64,000 nucleotides of DNA from Sipunculus nudus (GCA_026874595.1 CM049317.1:50310401-50374400), one strand, 5' to 3'; positions 13,271-25,782 are shown, numbered from the stretch's first letter. The notes: generated from the sequence alone by a model not told the origin. Made by a program: numbers and translations.

Positions 13271-13540
13271 ACCGAATGATACCGGTTACGGAAAAATTCC
13301 AAAATTTAGTTTCAGAAATTTTTTACCGTGTTTGGTTCAAAATTATCTTAAACATTATGAGGGAATCACATTAAACTGTCTCTCAAGATGTCTTTGAAGT
13401 ATTTCTTTTTTTTTTAACTGATGAATACTTCTCTGGTTATCTTTTATAAATGTACTTTTTCCTCTCTTAATCAAGGTTTGTTAATGATTTACTAAAATAT
13501 AACATTCTTGTTTCATTTATAAATTTTTCCTTCTCCTTCA

Positions 13541-13590
13541 CTCTCTGTCTGTCTGTCTCTCTCTCTGTCTCTCTGCCTCTCCCTGTCTCT

Positions 13591-13629
<39 letters not shown>
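13541..13629 (+). repeat. CT/TCTG microsatellite
   Basis: Begins as CTCTCTGTCTGTCTGT and ends as a pure CT run. A C homopolymer lies further on, near 13900-13915. Confidence 0.95.
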
Positions 13630-13632
<3 letters not shown>

Positions 13633-14070
13633 AAATAAATCAATCATTTTTATGGATCTGCTCAGTTAGCACAAGCAGCGAATACACCATGCAATTCAAG
13701 TCATTGTTATTGCAGGACTTATCTCATAAATGGTCTAACAAAGACCGTAGGGGGCCTTCGATCCTGAGTAAATCAGTGGTAAATTTGTAGAATAAGTCAG
13801 GTTTTATAGTGTTTATAAATCTAAAAAAAGTCCACTCGTGTCTTTTTTTTTTACGTTATATTTTTCATTTTAGGAAACAAATTAACAATTATATGTGCAA
13901 CCCCCCCCCCCCCCCGAAAATAACAGACATACGTTTTAAAGTATAAAATAGTTTAATGTGTATTTTCCTAGCTTGTTTTTTTTGCCAAGGCTCAAGTACA
14001 AAGATCTGTTAAATCTATACACAATCAGTGATCAATTAATCACACACCTGTATCTTCACGAACGTATATG

Positions 14071-14610
14071 TGAAACATCGTCAAGCCGAAACGTCGTCAA
14101 ACCCGAAATCGTCCAGTTCGAATTTAATCCTGTCATATTCAGGCATGTCAGTTTTAGGCAAAATCAAATATACTTCGTTTGTTTGGCATATTTAGGTGAT
14201 TAATTTATAAAACTTAAAATATTCCCCTATACGTGGATATATTGTATGACCGCGCGTACATGTTTGAAATAGCGGGTCAATGATGCATTTCTATCAGAAG
14301 CTATTGTAATACTGATATGAAAACATCGGTATCCGGACTGTTTTTGGGCCTTTTATCATACATTTCATACATCTACAAGTTGTAAAGGATTGTTAAATCA
14401 TAGTTTTACAAAAGTTTATACTATTGAATTGAACCTTTGTATCTTCCTAATGGACAGGCGATACACGCCCTGCCCGGGTTACGTCAAGCCGGGCTACGTC
14501 TTAACGGGCGCCGCCGTGGTTTTCTGGGCGGCGCTTCTCAGCGAGCCGCGTCATAACGAGCAGTGACAACAGCCATACGTTCTATCGAGATGCATCGCAC
14601 TGAGACGACA
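14071..14610 (-). repeat. Reverse-complement GACGAC and GACGC motif arrays
   Basis: At 14071-14150 the plus strand repeats CATCGTC/ACGTCGTC/AATCGTCC. At 14476-14610 it carries TACGTC, GGGCGGCGCTT and GCCGCGTC in GC-rich DNA. Reverse-complemented, these match the arrays at 10161-10339 and 10683-10749, including GACGTAGCCC and GACGCGGCTC, in mirrored order. They would form the right end of the element proposed for the left arrays. Confidence 0.45.
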
Positions 14611-15089
14611 CGGAGAGATCAGCTCCGCTGGCTCTTACACAGGCGAACTGTTGGATGTGTAAATTACTGAGATATACATATCAGTGCGTCGCAAGGGGCT
14701 AGCGAATCCTTTTCATTTTGCATATTAACACGATGCGCTGCATTTTTATTAAATACTGACTTAAAAAGAGAGATGCCTAATTCTAGGAAGAGTTTACACC
14801 CATTGGTCCATAAATATCAGACTCTCAATCTATTATATGCAATCAAGGTTAATCCACAAAATGAGCTAATACGGTGCGTTGAAGTATATTTTTCTGAAGT
14901 GGTTGCCGTGACCTGACATCCCGACTCAACGACTAAATCCCACTCCTTCAAAAGCGGTTCACTCATTGTGACATTATACGTATCACCAACTCCCTCAGCA
15001 TGCTACTCTTTGTTGGCCGATAAAGCTTGCGCTGCCTGTCTTAGGAAACAACATTTTATGGCCCCTAGGGTATTTATATAAAGTGAAAA

Positions 15090-15235
15090 CTGGTCTAACG
15101 GACACCTCACTTAGGCGGACAACTGGCTATAACGGACAAGATAGTTAAATCCCTTCAAAATTCCTATATGTTATGTATAAGCGGAACCTCTATAAGGCAG
15201 ACACTTACTACTGCGGACAACGGACAGCAGATTTC
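15090..15235 (+). repeat. Degraded DNA-transposon ends, pogo/Tigger-like
   Basis: Contains GGTCTAACGGACACCTC, TAACGGACAAG and GGAACCTCTATAAGGC followed by GCGGACAACGGACA. Such ACCTCTATAACGGACA phrases are typical of pogo/Tigger terminal inverted repeats. No transposase is attached here; a related transposase fragment lies at 20.6 kb beyond the 4.64-kb element. Confidence 0.35.
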
Positions 15236-15544
15236 AACTCAGACCAACACTAGGATTATATGAACCTGACAAATACAGACACGATACGCCATCTCCGGCG
15301 GACACTAATCGCTCGCCGGGGAAACATCAAAGGTCACCGGTACTGTTGTTGTTCCCAATGCTGGAACAAAAAGGATTATGCAATCCCCAGTTGTTACCTT
15401 ATTGCTTGTATGTGCTCATGTCACGGTGTGATGTGCTCATAAGATAAACACAGCAAGGGTGATGCGGTAAACATCATGTCACTTTATTTCTCGGTTGACC
15501 ATTCACACGTTTCGAAGCGGCATTTTATTTGCTACACTCTAAAA

Positions 15545-16240
15545 ACTGAGGACATGTTTCACCTTTCTTTTTAAAACACCATTCTGTCCCATTTTTCGAA
15601 ACATGTTTCTAGCATGTTTCATGACTCACTAATGTTTCAACTGCGAAAACATGTTTTTAATCCTCTTGAAACATGTTTTTATATAACACATGTTTCACAC
15701 ACAGAGAAAATTTCATGGACAGTAAGATAAAACATGTCTCTGTGTTACATGTTTTTATATGAAATATGTCGCATATAAGACATGTCTTAAGACATGTCTC
15801 ATTTTTCATAAAACATGTAACTATTTAAAACGTTTGTTTAGCCTAAAACATGTAGTTGTCCCATTTTTCGAAACATGTTTTCTCCTAAGAAACATGTTTA
15901 AACTAAGAGTTAAACATGTCTCAGTGTTACATGTCTTTATATGAAATATGTCACATATAAGACATGTTTTAAGACATGTTTCACTTTCATAAAACATGTA
16001 ACATTTCAAAACGTCTGTTCAGCCTAAAACGTGTATTTGTCCCATTATTTTGAAACGTGTTTTTAAAGAAACATGTTTTTTACTTAGAGTAAAACATGTC
16101 ACTGTGTTTCATGTTTTTATATGAAATATGTTTCAAAAGAAAGTATCGTTTTCCTAGAAAAAAATAACATTTGCCCATCGAAGGCATATTTGCATTTTAA
16201 TCATGTCTCAAAAATGTCTACAAAATAGAACATGTTTTGA
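15545..16240 (+). repeat. Subterminal tandem array, about 181-bp unit, rich in ACATGT
   Basis: Three units are recognisable from AACATGTCTC at 15731, 15913 and 16093 (steps of 182 and 180). Each contains TTATATGAAATATGT and several AAACATGTTT palindromes. The right end of the element (19985-20160) has the same words without clear units. Confidence 0.8.
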
Positions 16241-16259
16241 AAAATATTTAAAGTCGCAG

Positions 16260-19200
16260 AAAATGTTCTTTGTTGTTTCTCTTTGTCGTTTTATGTCCAC
16301 TGCAACCATCATGAAAACCTGAGGAGGTGCTTCTGATGAAACAACTCATAAATTTACTGGAAAGATAACATTTATTCCTTAGACAATGCTTTCTAATTTG
16401 GAGGATGCACTGAACAGGAAACGTTTTCAGTATGGGTTATCTGTTATAGGTTATTATATAAAGCTACCAGGAACCTTCATTAATTGATTGTCTCCTTAAA
16501 TTTTCCAGATCAAATACATTACAGCCAGGTGCTGAAGACGAAATCTTATCTATCATAATAATAGAAACATATATCAAAACAGAATTTCTTATTGTGGGTA
16601 TAAAACATATTAAAGTGATTTAAAATCCCATGTATAAGTCTAAGACTCATAACTGGTCCCATATCATTATAAAAGGCAGGAACTCTTATCTCAAAAGATG
16701 AAAAAAGAATATTTTATATATCAGTATATTTAAAATGGGCAATGCTGATAGGCTGATAGTCTGACGGCAGTTCATGGCTTCTAAAAAAATTTTCGTTGGT
16801 TTAAAAATGCTTGGCATAAAATGTGGAATACATAATGCAGATCTATATCAAATATGGCCATGTATATTATATTTGAAATACACAGTTTTCTGTAAGTGTT
16901 CTTTTACAATAGATGCAGTCATGCACATTCCCAGCAATAAGATAAGGTTCATTTAGTGTCTACTTAAATATCTGTTGTCTGCATGTATTCATTTATCATA
17001 TCAATACTGAATGTACCAGTACTAATACAATTTTGTCTTCCCCATAGCTGTATACACAAATATTATTAACTATGAATTACAATAATAATTAAACCTAGCA
17101 AACCTAATCTGATCTGCTGTACGATGAATAACAAGGAACTTGTGGGTCATGACGCTCAGCTGGAATTGGTAACGAGAAAATTTGTATAAAAAAATAGTAG
17201 TAAATGGAAATGAGGCAATATTTTATTTTTTATTAATATTTTAAAAATGTTCAGCATATAAATATACACATAATATGCTCTACCGAGTTGTATTACTTAC
17301 ACATTTGGCGTGTTTGGTGTGGACTTTACAATTTTATGGACAACCTGAAAGATGCTGGAGCCTCTCATGATTACACATTTGTATAATTAAAGATTTCATA
17401 TTCTGACTGTAACATGCATGCAATAAATACCCACTTGGACTGTGTGAAACCCTTTTAAATATACAATAAGGAAGAAAGTGGAGGTGAGCTACAGTATAAT
17501 AATACACATTTAATTTAATAATTGCAATAAGGAAAAAAATTGGTAATGAAAGAATCCATTTGATTAAGAAAAATCTTAATTATTATTTCTAAAATCTGGT
17601 TTAACATACTGCCAGGTTAGCTAAAAATGAAATTATATGAACGTTTACTCAATATACGTGACTGCAAGCATCAGTGTTATGCTCAATAATGCCCAGCCAG
17701 CTTAAGAGATTTGAATGAAATGCTATAACGTATACACCAATTTGCAAGTTTTATTTCAATATTTAATTTCAGAAATTAAATTTAATTTAAAAAATCAACT
17801 AAGTTGACAATTCAAGAGAAAACAGATTTAAACATTTAAATAATGGCTAAAAGTAGCTGCTTTCATAGCTTTAATATATAATAAATAAGTTTAACCCTAT
17901 TACAATTTACAACTGAAAATTTAAAATACAGCTTGCATTCTAAACACTTAAAAGCCAAAGAGTCTTAGTCAGCGAGCTAAAACTCTAAAAGTTGAATAAT
18001 TATTTGATAAAAACCTCTTAAAAAGTTGCTCTTGAATTTTCTAATAACTGTAAATTAAATGTCCCAATACTTTAAATTTTTGCATGCACTGTGTGTAACA
18101 ACTGCAAGTATCGCAATTATATAAAACTGACTGTATAATATTTATATGTTTTAAATGGTAGCAACACTAATCTCAGATCATGAATGAGCATTTACATAAT
18201 TCAGACATGCCAATATATTTACTTTCAGTGTTTCTGGCTTCAATCTGACTACAGCCAATTTTTTATAGCCAGAAAGGGTAAAAGAAAATACAGAAAAGGC
18301 TGGCATCAACAAAGTCTCCCATGACTAAAGATTTCTCAGCAATTCAGCATAGTTGAGAGGCACATCAGCTGCTATTCTGATAAGTGTATTAAAAGAATCT
18401 ATCAGAGCGATACTGAAAGCACCCTAATTAAACATCTTATATTTTCATAATACCGAATCCTTGGTTTGTATTACTTTAATATAAATTTGAAATTAGAATC
18501 CAAAACAAAGCCTCCATCTGTAAATACTTGAAGCTTTACAAGGTAACATTTATGCAATCAATCATGACAATTAATTACTACAAATTACACATTTGCCAAA
18601 TATAGCCTGTACCATCACATTTGGAATTTTAACATAAATACAAGTTTGGTGCAAATGAAGCCTCATACAAATAATGAAATACATGATAAATCAGCCAGAT
18701 TGTACAAGAATAAGTATCTGCTGTACGTTCACAGTGATTCATCAAACATTTCTAAGAGTTGGAAAAATCCAATTACCATAAAAAAGAGTGAAACATTTTA
18801 TATATGTGAATAGTAAAATTCATAAAAGATTTCTTAGAAAATATGTAGAATACTTAGGATGTAACAAAATAATCAAATACTAAATAATTTTAATGCAGCC
18901 ACAAACTGTGGAAGAAGTTGACTTGTCCTTATTGGGAACTTTATTTTCAAGACACTCTTCCTGAAGTATTACATTTGATAAATAAATATGTTACCAACTC
19001 AGCAGCCTATATGTATACTTGGGTCCACAATGCACCCAAAGAGGGGTTATGGTTATGCCAAACCAAATTGAATTTTGTACAGTAGTTTCTAATAAAAAGC
19101 TGCTAATGACAACTTGTTTTACTTTAAAAAATATAAAAACAACATGTCTATTTTAAAGCAATTTTTTTAAATATAAAAACACTCCAAATGTCAAAGACTG

Positions 19201-19980
19201 CTACAGTCATTAACATTCCTGCTTGCTTGATTGCCCCCTCTTACATGTACTTACTTGCAGGGGCATCAATATTGAGGGGGGGGGGTCAACCTCCCCCCCC
19301 CCCCCGAAGATAAATTTACGCTACTACTTACTTGTGTTCTGGACTCACATGGAATAAGTGCACTGGAAAGTCTTATATTCAGGGGTGTGGCATTGTGGGG
19401 TTGGGGGTTCCAAGGGGTCATGACAACCAGTGAATTATTTGCCCTTCAGAGGGCTGTATCCCATCAGCTTTTGAAAAGTAAGGACTTTTATTTTGGAGAT
19501 CCCCCCCCCCCCAATCTTTCCAAAATCCTGTACATACCCTTGTATATGAATTGTCTCATAAGTGACATTACTGTATTTGAATGGTGATTTGTACTTTACA
19601 TTGCATATTAATTCTTGTGAAGGTAAAATGTCGTTGTAATTTATATAAAGCATGAATATTTGTATCTATATGAGCGATATTATGAATATATATATATATA
19701 TATATATATATACTGTTCACAAACTAAACGTTTGACTCACCTTTTAATTTCTGGCAAATTATATTTTCGGTTGCTACAGGAAACCTTCTCTGCGCCCAAG
19801 ACTGAACATCATCCAAGGTGGACCTGGTAATTGCTCAAAATCACGTTCCGTTTTCTCGGAAGTTTTCATCTTTCCCGCGATCACTGGCAATCAGTTTATC
19901 ATATGAATGGGGAGAATATCCGGTCATGTGATGAGTGGCAAAACATAACGGCGGTTAAAACAAGTAAAATGTAATTTCCC
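16260..19980. other. Interior of the TIR element, no gene recognised
   Basis: Long AT-rich stretch with only short random frames. Near 19250-19530 there is a more GC-rich patch with G and C homopolymers that looks like a separate nested repeat. Confidence 0.5.
19276..19305 (+). repeat. G10 / C13 inverted homopolymer hairpin
   Basis: Ten G (19276-19285), then TCAACCT, then thirteen C (19293-19305). It can fold as a G:C hairpin or support G-quadruplex formation. Another C run lies at about 19501-19512. Confidence 0.85.
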
Positions 19981-20590
19981 GCGCGAGACATGTCTTAAAA
20001 CATGTATTAGACATGTTTCACACATGTAACGACATAGCATGATGTTTCAATGGACCCAATTTTGAAACAAACGGTGAAACATGTTTTGAAACATGTTTAA
20101 AATTGAAACCTTTTTGCATACAAAACATTATAAACATCATGTAAAACATCTGTGAAACGTCATTTTTTAGAGTGTAGACCTTGGGGTCATTAAATTGATT
20201 AAATGGCTGCGTCGCTGATCTCACCACGCAATATCTAACTGTAAACTAAGCCACGTTAACAGCAGGCTGTTTGATATTAATTAGTTAGTTTTGCTTAATA
20301 TATGCCAAACTGATCTGCTCAGTGTCAAACGTGCTAGCTCCGTAGTTGTTTGTACTGTGCCGCCGTGTACAAGCTCCTCGGGGTTGGTTTAATCTCGGGT
20401 GCCTTCAACATTAAAGCAAATCAAACCATACAGCCATCATCAAAGAAAGTTAATTTAAGGCTAATGCTACATTCACTTATTAAAACGAATGTTCCAAGGT
20501 TCTTCGCCATTACAATCTTCGGATTATCAACGTCGTCATTATATTTAAGATTATAGCATTGGGACAGATGAACCAGGATTGTTTTAGATA

Positions 20591-21012
20591 ATGCCACCAG
20601 GTGGCACCACGCGTATTCCAAGGCGAGTTCTTTCGCTATCTGAAAAAGCCAAGCTTATTTGACTGAGCGAATCAGCGAAAAGAGCGTACGCGCGATTGCA
20701 GAAGAATTTAAGTGTGGCAAGACAGAGGTTGCGTCAGTTCCTAAACGTAAAAAAAATAATCACAGTTGTATATGACTATTGAATGCATGATGAGTTTATG
20801 AATATGGTGTACATGTACATGAATTCTGATATACCGTAATACAATAAACACGTTCTTGCAGCTGTTCGTTGTCTTTTTTTATAATGTTATCAACCAAGGT
20901 AACCCTGCCTAATAAGAACATCCCATTATTAAGGACAAAATGACTGAGTCCCTTGACTGTCCGCTTTAGACAGGTTTCACCGTATATATGTGAATGTCTG
21001 TACAAAAATAAA
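20591..21012 (+). pseudogene. pogo/Tigger-like transposase N-terminus plus right terminal repeat, decayed
   Basis: From ATG at 20591 the frame reads MPPGGTTRIPRRVLSLSEKA and hits a stop after KLI. After a frame change it continues SEKSVRAIAEEFKCGKTEV. This is the pattern of the CENPB-type helix-turn-helix at the start of pogo/Tigger transposases (SLSEKAKLI...RAIAEEF..GKT). Nothing of the catalytic domain follows. At 20945-21000, reverse-complemented, GGTGAAACCTGTCTAAAGCG and GGACAG resemble a pogo-type terminal repeat. I infer an internally deleted, inactive element. Confidence 0.65.
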
Positions 21013-21179
21013 CACACTAGGTTACCGTCTTGTTCAAATGGTTACCGTTGCTATTCCGATGGGGTAATCGGGGGCTGGGGGTGAAATTCCGGGAAAGGCC
21101 TCCATAACTGATCGCGTCATGGGAAAGGACCGTATAGGTTGAACGAGGCACTTTCGGCTATAAGAGCATTGAATATATA

Positions 21180-21680
21180 GTAAGCAATAGCTCCGCGTAC
21201 AATGATCTAGGACTGTAAGTATAACCCGTCAAAGCTGTTAACAGAGTGAGCTCGGAGTGCGAATGATGCTAGATCATTTAGCCAGCGCTGCAAGTAGAGT
21301 GAGTTAATTTCAGATACGAGTACAGGCTTCTTTGAATGATATTAGCGAATTAGTACTCGGAGTACAGTGAATACAGAAATATTGGACTGCGTGCTATGAC
21401 TGTGAGTTGAGTGCGTTCAGGCTTTGCAGCAGAAAGTGTACTGATAGCGTTGTCAGTTGAATAGGTTAAGGTTGTGAGTACATAAAGCCAGGGCTGTGAG
21501 CAGAGGGAATTATTTTTTAGCACAGTGAATACAATATGCAAAGCATAGTGTGTAAATCTGTGGATACACAGGGTAAAAACTTTGTGGACAGAAAATGGCG
21601 TTCTTGAGGAGGTTCTGAGTACAATGACTAAGGGTTATAGGCACAGTGTATACTGAGAGGGTAGTGCGCAAGAAACGGAG
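21180..21680 (+). repeat. Degenerate repeat with CTGTGAG / CAGTGAATAC words
   Basis: Phrases such as ACAGTGAATACA, GCTGTGAGC and GACTGTGAGT recur at irregular 30-60-bp spacing. No gene is visible. It may be a highly diverged satellite. Confidence 0.35.
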
Positions 21681-21699
21681 GATATGACGATATGACGAA

Positions 21700-22890
21700 A
21701 CAAAAGATAAAGGGCCATAGTCTGGTGGGTCATATACTGTTTTATCTATTTCACTTTAATCTACTTCAACTTAATAACCTTTTGTAAACCATGCTGGCTG
21801 GCCTAATTAGCTTGCTATTTGTGTGTAAGTAATGAATGTTATCCTAAGTTTCGCTTAGTGCACACGGATACACATGTGGTTACACAAACCAACCTATAAC
21901 ATAAAATAACCACCGTTTGTACCCGTGCCATGTTGTTTTTAGGTAGACATTGATTAGCTTTGGGAAATTTGTTATTATTAATTGGACCATGATCACAAAT
22001 AAAATTTAGAAAAGGTTATTTGAGGATATGGTAGAAACGCGCACCTCCCTCCTGTACCAACTTGTGAGGACTGATTCGAGGATATTGTGAACTCAGAGCT
22101 GTATCTTAAAACCACTTTGCTGTTTTTATATACCCTTCCAAATTTGACAGTACAATGCGGTACCACGAAAAGCTGTCGCGTCTATATCGGCATGTATCCT
22201 GGATTGGTGTCGTGACTTTCTTTACTGAAATGTAATTTTTGAGAGTTTTGGTGTTTCAGCTTTGAAGATTCACATTACAATTATGTTGCATATACTAATA
22301 ATCTGGATTCTGTACCAGGCGATATCGGCTTAGCATATAAGAAGTGAGTACGCAAACATTTATATCTTCTTTGTACATCCTTGTTTAGATTTTCTATATG
22401 AACCATAATTCAAAGAAGGATTAAGCACTGGAGGGGTGATCTTGTTGAATGGAATTCCCCGTTAGGCCAAGTTGTGCCTCGTGTAGCAAAGTTTACTGAT
22501 CATATACAGACACAAATAAAACAAACCAGAGTCTGTTTTGACGCTCGCCCAACGCAAATGAAAATTCCCCCCTCCCCCAAATATTGGCGGGAAGATTTAA
22601 CTTTGCACCCCATGGTCTATCTCAGTATACAAGTTAAAATTTTAGAATTAAAAAATATGGATTTATATTTCACTAAACTGAATCTCAGTTTTACAGAGAT
22701 ATTTTGCACAATTAATGTGTTTGCTGAGTAACCTAACAAATCAAAATTATCTAAGTCAATACCATTACCCCGTAATAATTATGACAAAGTATCTGACATG
22801 TCTTACCAGATATTGTCTTCGTTTATTGTGGATTTACTTTGTTAGAGCGTATAAAGAAACAAATTTCGAGAACCACTTCAGTTTTAGTGA
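21700..22890. other. Intergenic DNA upstream of the lectin receptor gene
   Basis: No exon, RNA gene or repeat end recognised. The receptor promoter may lie here or further along, but no convincing TATA or initiator arrangement can be singled out. Confidence 0.35.
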
Positions 22891-22896
22891 GAACCA

Positions 22897-22929
22897 ATGA
22901 TGATTTTTTTTACTTTACTGATCCTTCGG
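22897..22929 (+). CDS. Candidate signal-peptide exon of the lectin receptor
   Basis: ATG at 22897 opens a hydrophobic start (MMIFFTLLILR) and is followed by a strong donor, CGG|GTGAGT. Read through the donor, the frame continues as VSVISAYVDSG, also signal-peptide-like, until a stop near 23000. Against this model, the donor is phase 0 while the first clear lectin exon needs phase 1, so either an intermediate exon is missing or this is not the first exon. Confidence 0.25.
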
Positions 22930-23968
22930 GTGAGTGTTATTTCTGCTTATGTCGATTCCGGAAGAAATGTTGAAATATATTGTTATAAAATTAACCAGTA
23001 GGTGTTTTATCCCATCCAAGGAGTTAAATAGCTGACAGACAAAACCACACAGATAACCTTATCCGAACAAAAATGTAAGCACTGGATTCACTCAGCGGAC
23101 GGACATTAATAATGCACTGATGCGCGCGAGGTTTAATCTTAATAACACTCCAATATGTAGATAATACAGGGATTTGCTTTTTGTCTTTGTTGTTTAATGA
23201 ATCAGAATTAAATTGTTTATCATATCCTTACTCTTCTAAAACAAAAGAACTAAAAAGAGGAGAACACGACCACTTAACAGTATATTATGGCTCAATCCAC
23301 AAACACTTACAACAGGATAAGTCACATTTACTCAAAACACAGCTTAACAACGGAATACATCACAGTATATCTTAAAGTTAAAGCTGTTTCTATATGTTAG
23401 ACTCAATCCTACCAACAAGAAACAACAATAATTTTTTTCTGCGATACTGGGATACAGAAGAAATAAAGACCAATGACTGTATTACAATATCAGAATTAAC
23501 TGAAAGAACTCATAATCGACATAAAATACAATAGCGCCAAGACTTCTTGATTAAATTGAAAGCGGACAAGTGTTCCGGGTATAGGTATGTTGTTATTCTT
23601 TAAAATCGAAACATCTAATAATAATAATACAAGCGCTGGACTTTATTTGACATGCAAAATAATTCACAGCATTTAGCTATTAAAATATCGTTCTTTCTTT
23701 TTCCTCTCAGGCTTAAAATTGTGCCTGACGAGCAAACATTCTCTTTTCTACTGCTTTATTCGCTTCTGAAGGAAGGATCAGGAGGTTTCCACGACTACAG
23801 CGCTCAAGCGCAATGATCTCCGTTCTTTGTCTTTTAGACCACGTATATAAATAAGACATGTAATAACTAATCACTGTATCTTATAGTGATATTTGAAACC
23901 ATTAACTCTGTTACCGATTTCACATAAACTATGGTCACCTTTGTCTGTTTTTTTTTTTAACATTACAG

Positions 23969-24205
23969 ACTGTAGTGATCGCACTGACTCGGACAAATAT
24001 TGTTTTGTTCCCGCAAGTGCCAATTGGACACAGGCTCAAGAGCAATGTAACATCAACGGAATCGATACAAGTCTTCCCCATGACGGTTCAGAAGTAGAGC
24101 ATCAGCGTATACTAAAAATCATGCAGCAGTTGAGATTGGAGACTGCGTGGATATCACTTACAAAGAAGAAACTGAGCAACTGGAAATGGATAAACGATGG
24201 CTCCG
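23969..24205 (+). CDS. Lectin receptor: first half of C-type lectin-like domain 1
   Basis: Exon of 237 bp, phase 1 at both ends, after a T-rich tract and ACAG, with donor GTTAAT. It encodes DCSD...YCFVPASANWTQAQEQC, then AWISLTKK and WKWINDGS. Order and spacing match the first half of a long-form C-type lectin-like domain: the N-terminal cysteine pair, the helix with WxxAxxxC, then the W.G/W.S core. It splices to 24337 through codon GAC. Neither a calcium-binding EPN/QPD triplet nor a WND is visible in the whole domain, so classical sugar binding is doubtful. The upstream exon is unresolved. Confidence 0.85.
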
Positions 24206-24336
24206 GTTAATGTCCAGGGATTCTATGTATTTGTCTTTAACGTGCTTTGTTATGACGAGCCTTTTTTTCTGTGATATGAAAGATCAATATTTACATGAAT
24301 ATATTATAATGTTAATACCTTTGATTTTTTTTTCAG

Positions 24337-24453
24337 ACCGTAGCCCTAAAAGAGGACCAAAGGAGGGCCAGTGCGGGATATATAGCTTAGAAGATAACGT
24401 TTTGGAAGTGGACAGAACGCTCTGCTTTTCAAGCGTGCCCTCAAAATATCTGT
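24337..24453 (+). CDS. Lectin receptor: second half of C-type lectin-like domain 1
   Basis: Follows a polypyrimidine tract ending TTTTTTTTTCAG. It encodes RSPKRGPKEGQCGIYS, then VDRTLC and KYLC, the conserved closing cysteines of the domain. The donor chosen is T|GTGAAC at 24454 because it keeps phase 1 and an exon length divisible by three (117). The donor is weak. Without splicing the frame would continue through CEHNRK to a stop at 24506, which could give a short secreted form. GTCTCT at 24470 is another donor but breaks phase. Confidence 0.7.
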
Positions 24454-25022
24454 GTGAACACAATAGAAAGTCTCTTATTTTCTCATTATCTCCGTCAGCT
24501 CACTGAAAGGCAGTACAAAAGCACATACATAACATATTTTTTTTTTTAAACAAAGATAAAGTCTCAGATAAACGGCATAAAAATTTTGATTTAAGATGCA
24601 ACAATTATATTTTTTCAATGATTAATGATTAAAGCATGATCTAAATTAAAAAAGGGTTACAACTATTAAAATGTAGATGCAAAACGATCGGTAAAACCGG
24701 TTGAATTTTATTTGTCACTAATAAGCCTCTTTAAACACTGATAACAGTCACAGCAATTTATTCTGAAAATGAAGGTGGACATATTGACCTTTATACCTTG
24801 TAATTTTACTTTTCATGTGTGCCCACGTCTTTATTAGGGTGTTTAATTTACAAATGGTTGTGTAGTGATGTTAGAAATTTCCTACACTAAAAATGTAATA
24901 TGTTCTTTAACAACACATAGACGTACTGAAGGAATGAAGGATAAGTCTAGAATTTTTTATCCAATCTAATTATTAATTGCGACGTATCATTAATTCGAAG
25001 AAGATATAACTAATGCTTTTAG

Positions 25023-25268
25023 GTTCGACCTGTCCATCCGTCGCCGCAAGATATAACTGCATCATTATTGAAGGTAAAGCGGTGACGTTGCATGAAGGAG
25101 TGTACAACCGGCTCACGGCCAGGGCTATGTGTAGAATCATGGGTTCCGAATTGATTCACATGGACAAAAGTGGTCTAAAAAAAGAATTAGAGAAAATTAT
25201 GGAGCTCAAGGAAGGGGTTTATGTAGGACTGCAACGTGAAGACTGGACCTTTAAGCGACCTATGGAAG
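25023..25268 (+). CDS. Lectin receptor: first half of C-type lectin-like domain 2
   Basis: Exon of 246 bp, phase 1 at both ends, with acceptor CTAATGCTTTTAG and donor G|GTGAGT. It reads STCPSVAARYNCIIIEGKA, then RLTARAMCRIMGSELIHM and EGVYVGLQREDWTF. The cysteine pair, the LTARAMC helix and the GLQ/W core identify the start of a second lectin-like domain. Domain 2 as a whole also lacks EPN/QPD, which suggests protein or non-classical ligand binding (inference). Its phase matches the exon at 26999 across a 1.7-kb intron holding LINE debris. Confidence 0.82.
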
Positions 25269-25782
25269 GTGAGTCGATATTCATGTTGCTTATCCGCCCC
25301 AATACAACCCGGCTGCAGGCTCCTACTATTACCAGGATAAATTGCTTTTGTTTAAGAAATTTTATATTGAAACATTTTATGACACATTATCGTAATTTTT
25401 ATTATTATCTTTCTCAACAAATCCCTCCGTACATATATTTTAAACAATGGATTAGATTGTACCAGTAATTTGAAGTCAAGCCGGCTTTGACTGGGCAATC
25501 AATGTAAGCACTTCTGAACAGGAGTGACCATGACATCATTTTCTGGTGACGACCGGACTTGCATATAACAAGTGTGTTTGACAATCCCCGTAGAAGCACG
25601 TTTTAATAATCTACTTTGGATGTTAGGAGTCTGTTTACCAAGGCGTCCGAACTTATGGCAGCATCAGTAACAACTTATCTGTACATGTTGTTAACATGTC
25701 ATTCCCTAGTCATCACCGAGTCATATGTCATTGCAATTTCGTATGATGTTGCTTCGACAACTCCCTATTTCGATCGAAAAGT

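Larger units (their letters stand above)
15535..20174. mobile_element. Non-autonomous DNA transposon, 4.64 kb, TIR CACTCTAAAAA, TA target duplication
   Basis: The left end CACTCTAAAAA and the right end TTTTTAGAGTG are perfect inverted copies, and TA flanks both. Inside each end is a zone dense in the palindrome ACATGT (to about 16240 on the left, from about 19985 on the right). The interior is AT-rich and shows no transposase or other protein signal. The termini resemble EnSpm/CACTA-type ends, but a TA duplication would also fit Tc1/mariner-like insertion, so the superfamily is undecided. It appears to lie in DNA that also carries pogo-like remnants on both sides. Confidence 0.65.

Noticed and set aside
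15731-16150. Evenly spaced repeats as a possible CRISPR array
   Set aside because: Units of about 181 bp repeat throughout, with no conserved repeat plus variable spacer pattern, and the DNA is eukaryotic.
23702-23816. Possible exon after the strong acceptor TTTTTCCTCTCAG at 23710
   Set aside because: Phase 0 stops at once, and neither of the other phases has a donor that could join the lectin exon at 23969.
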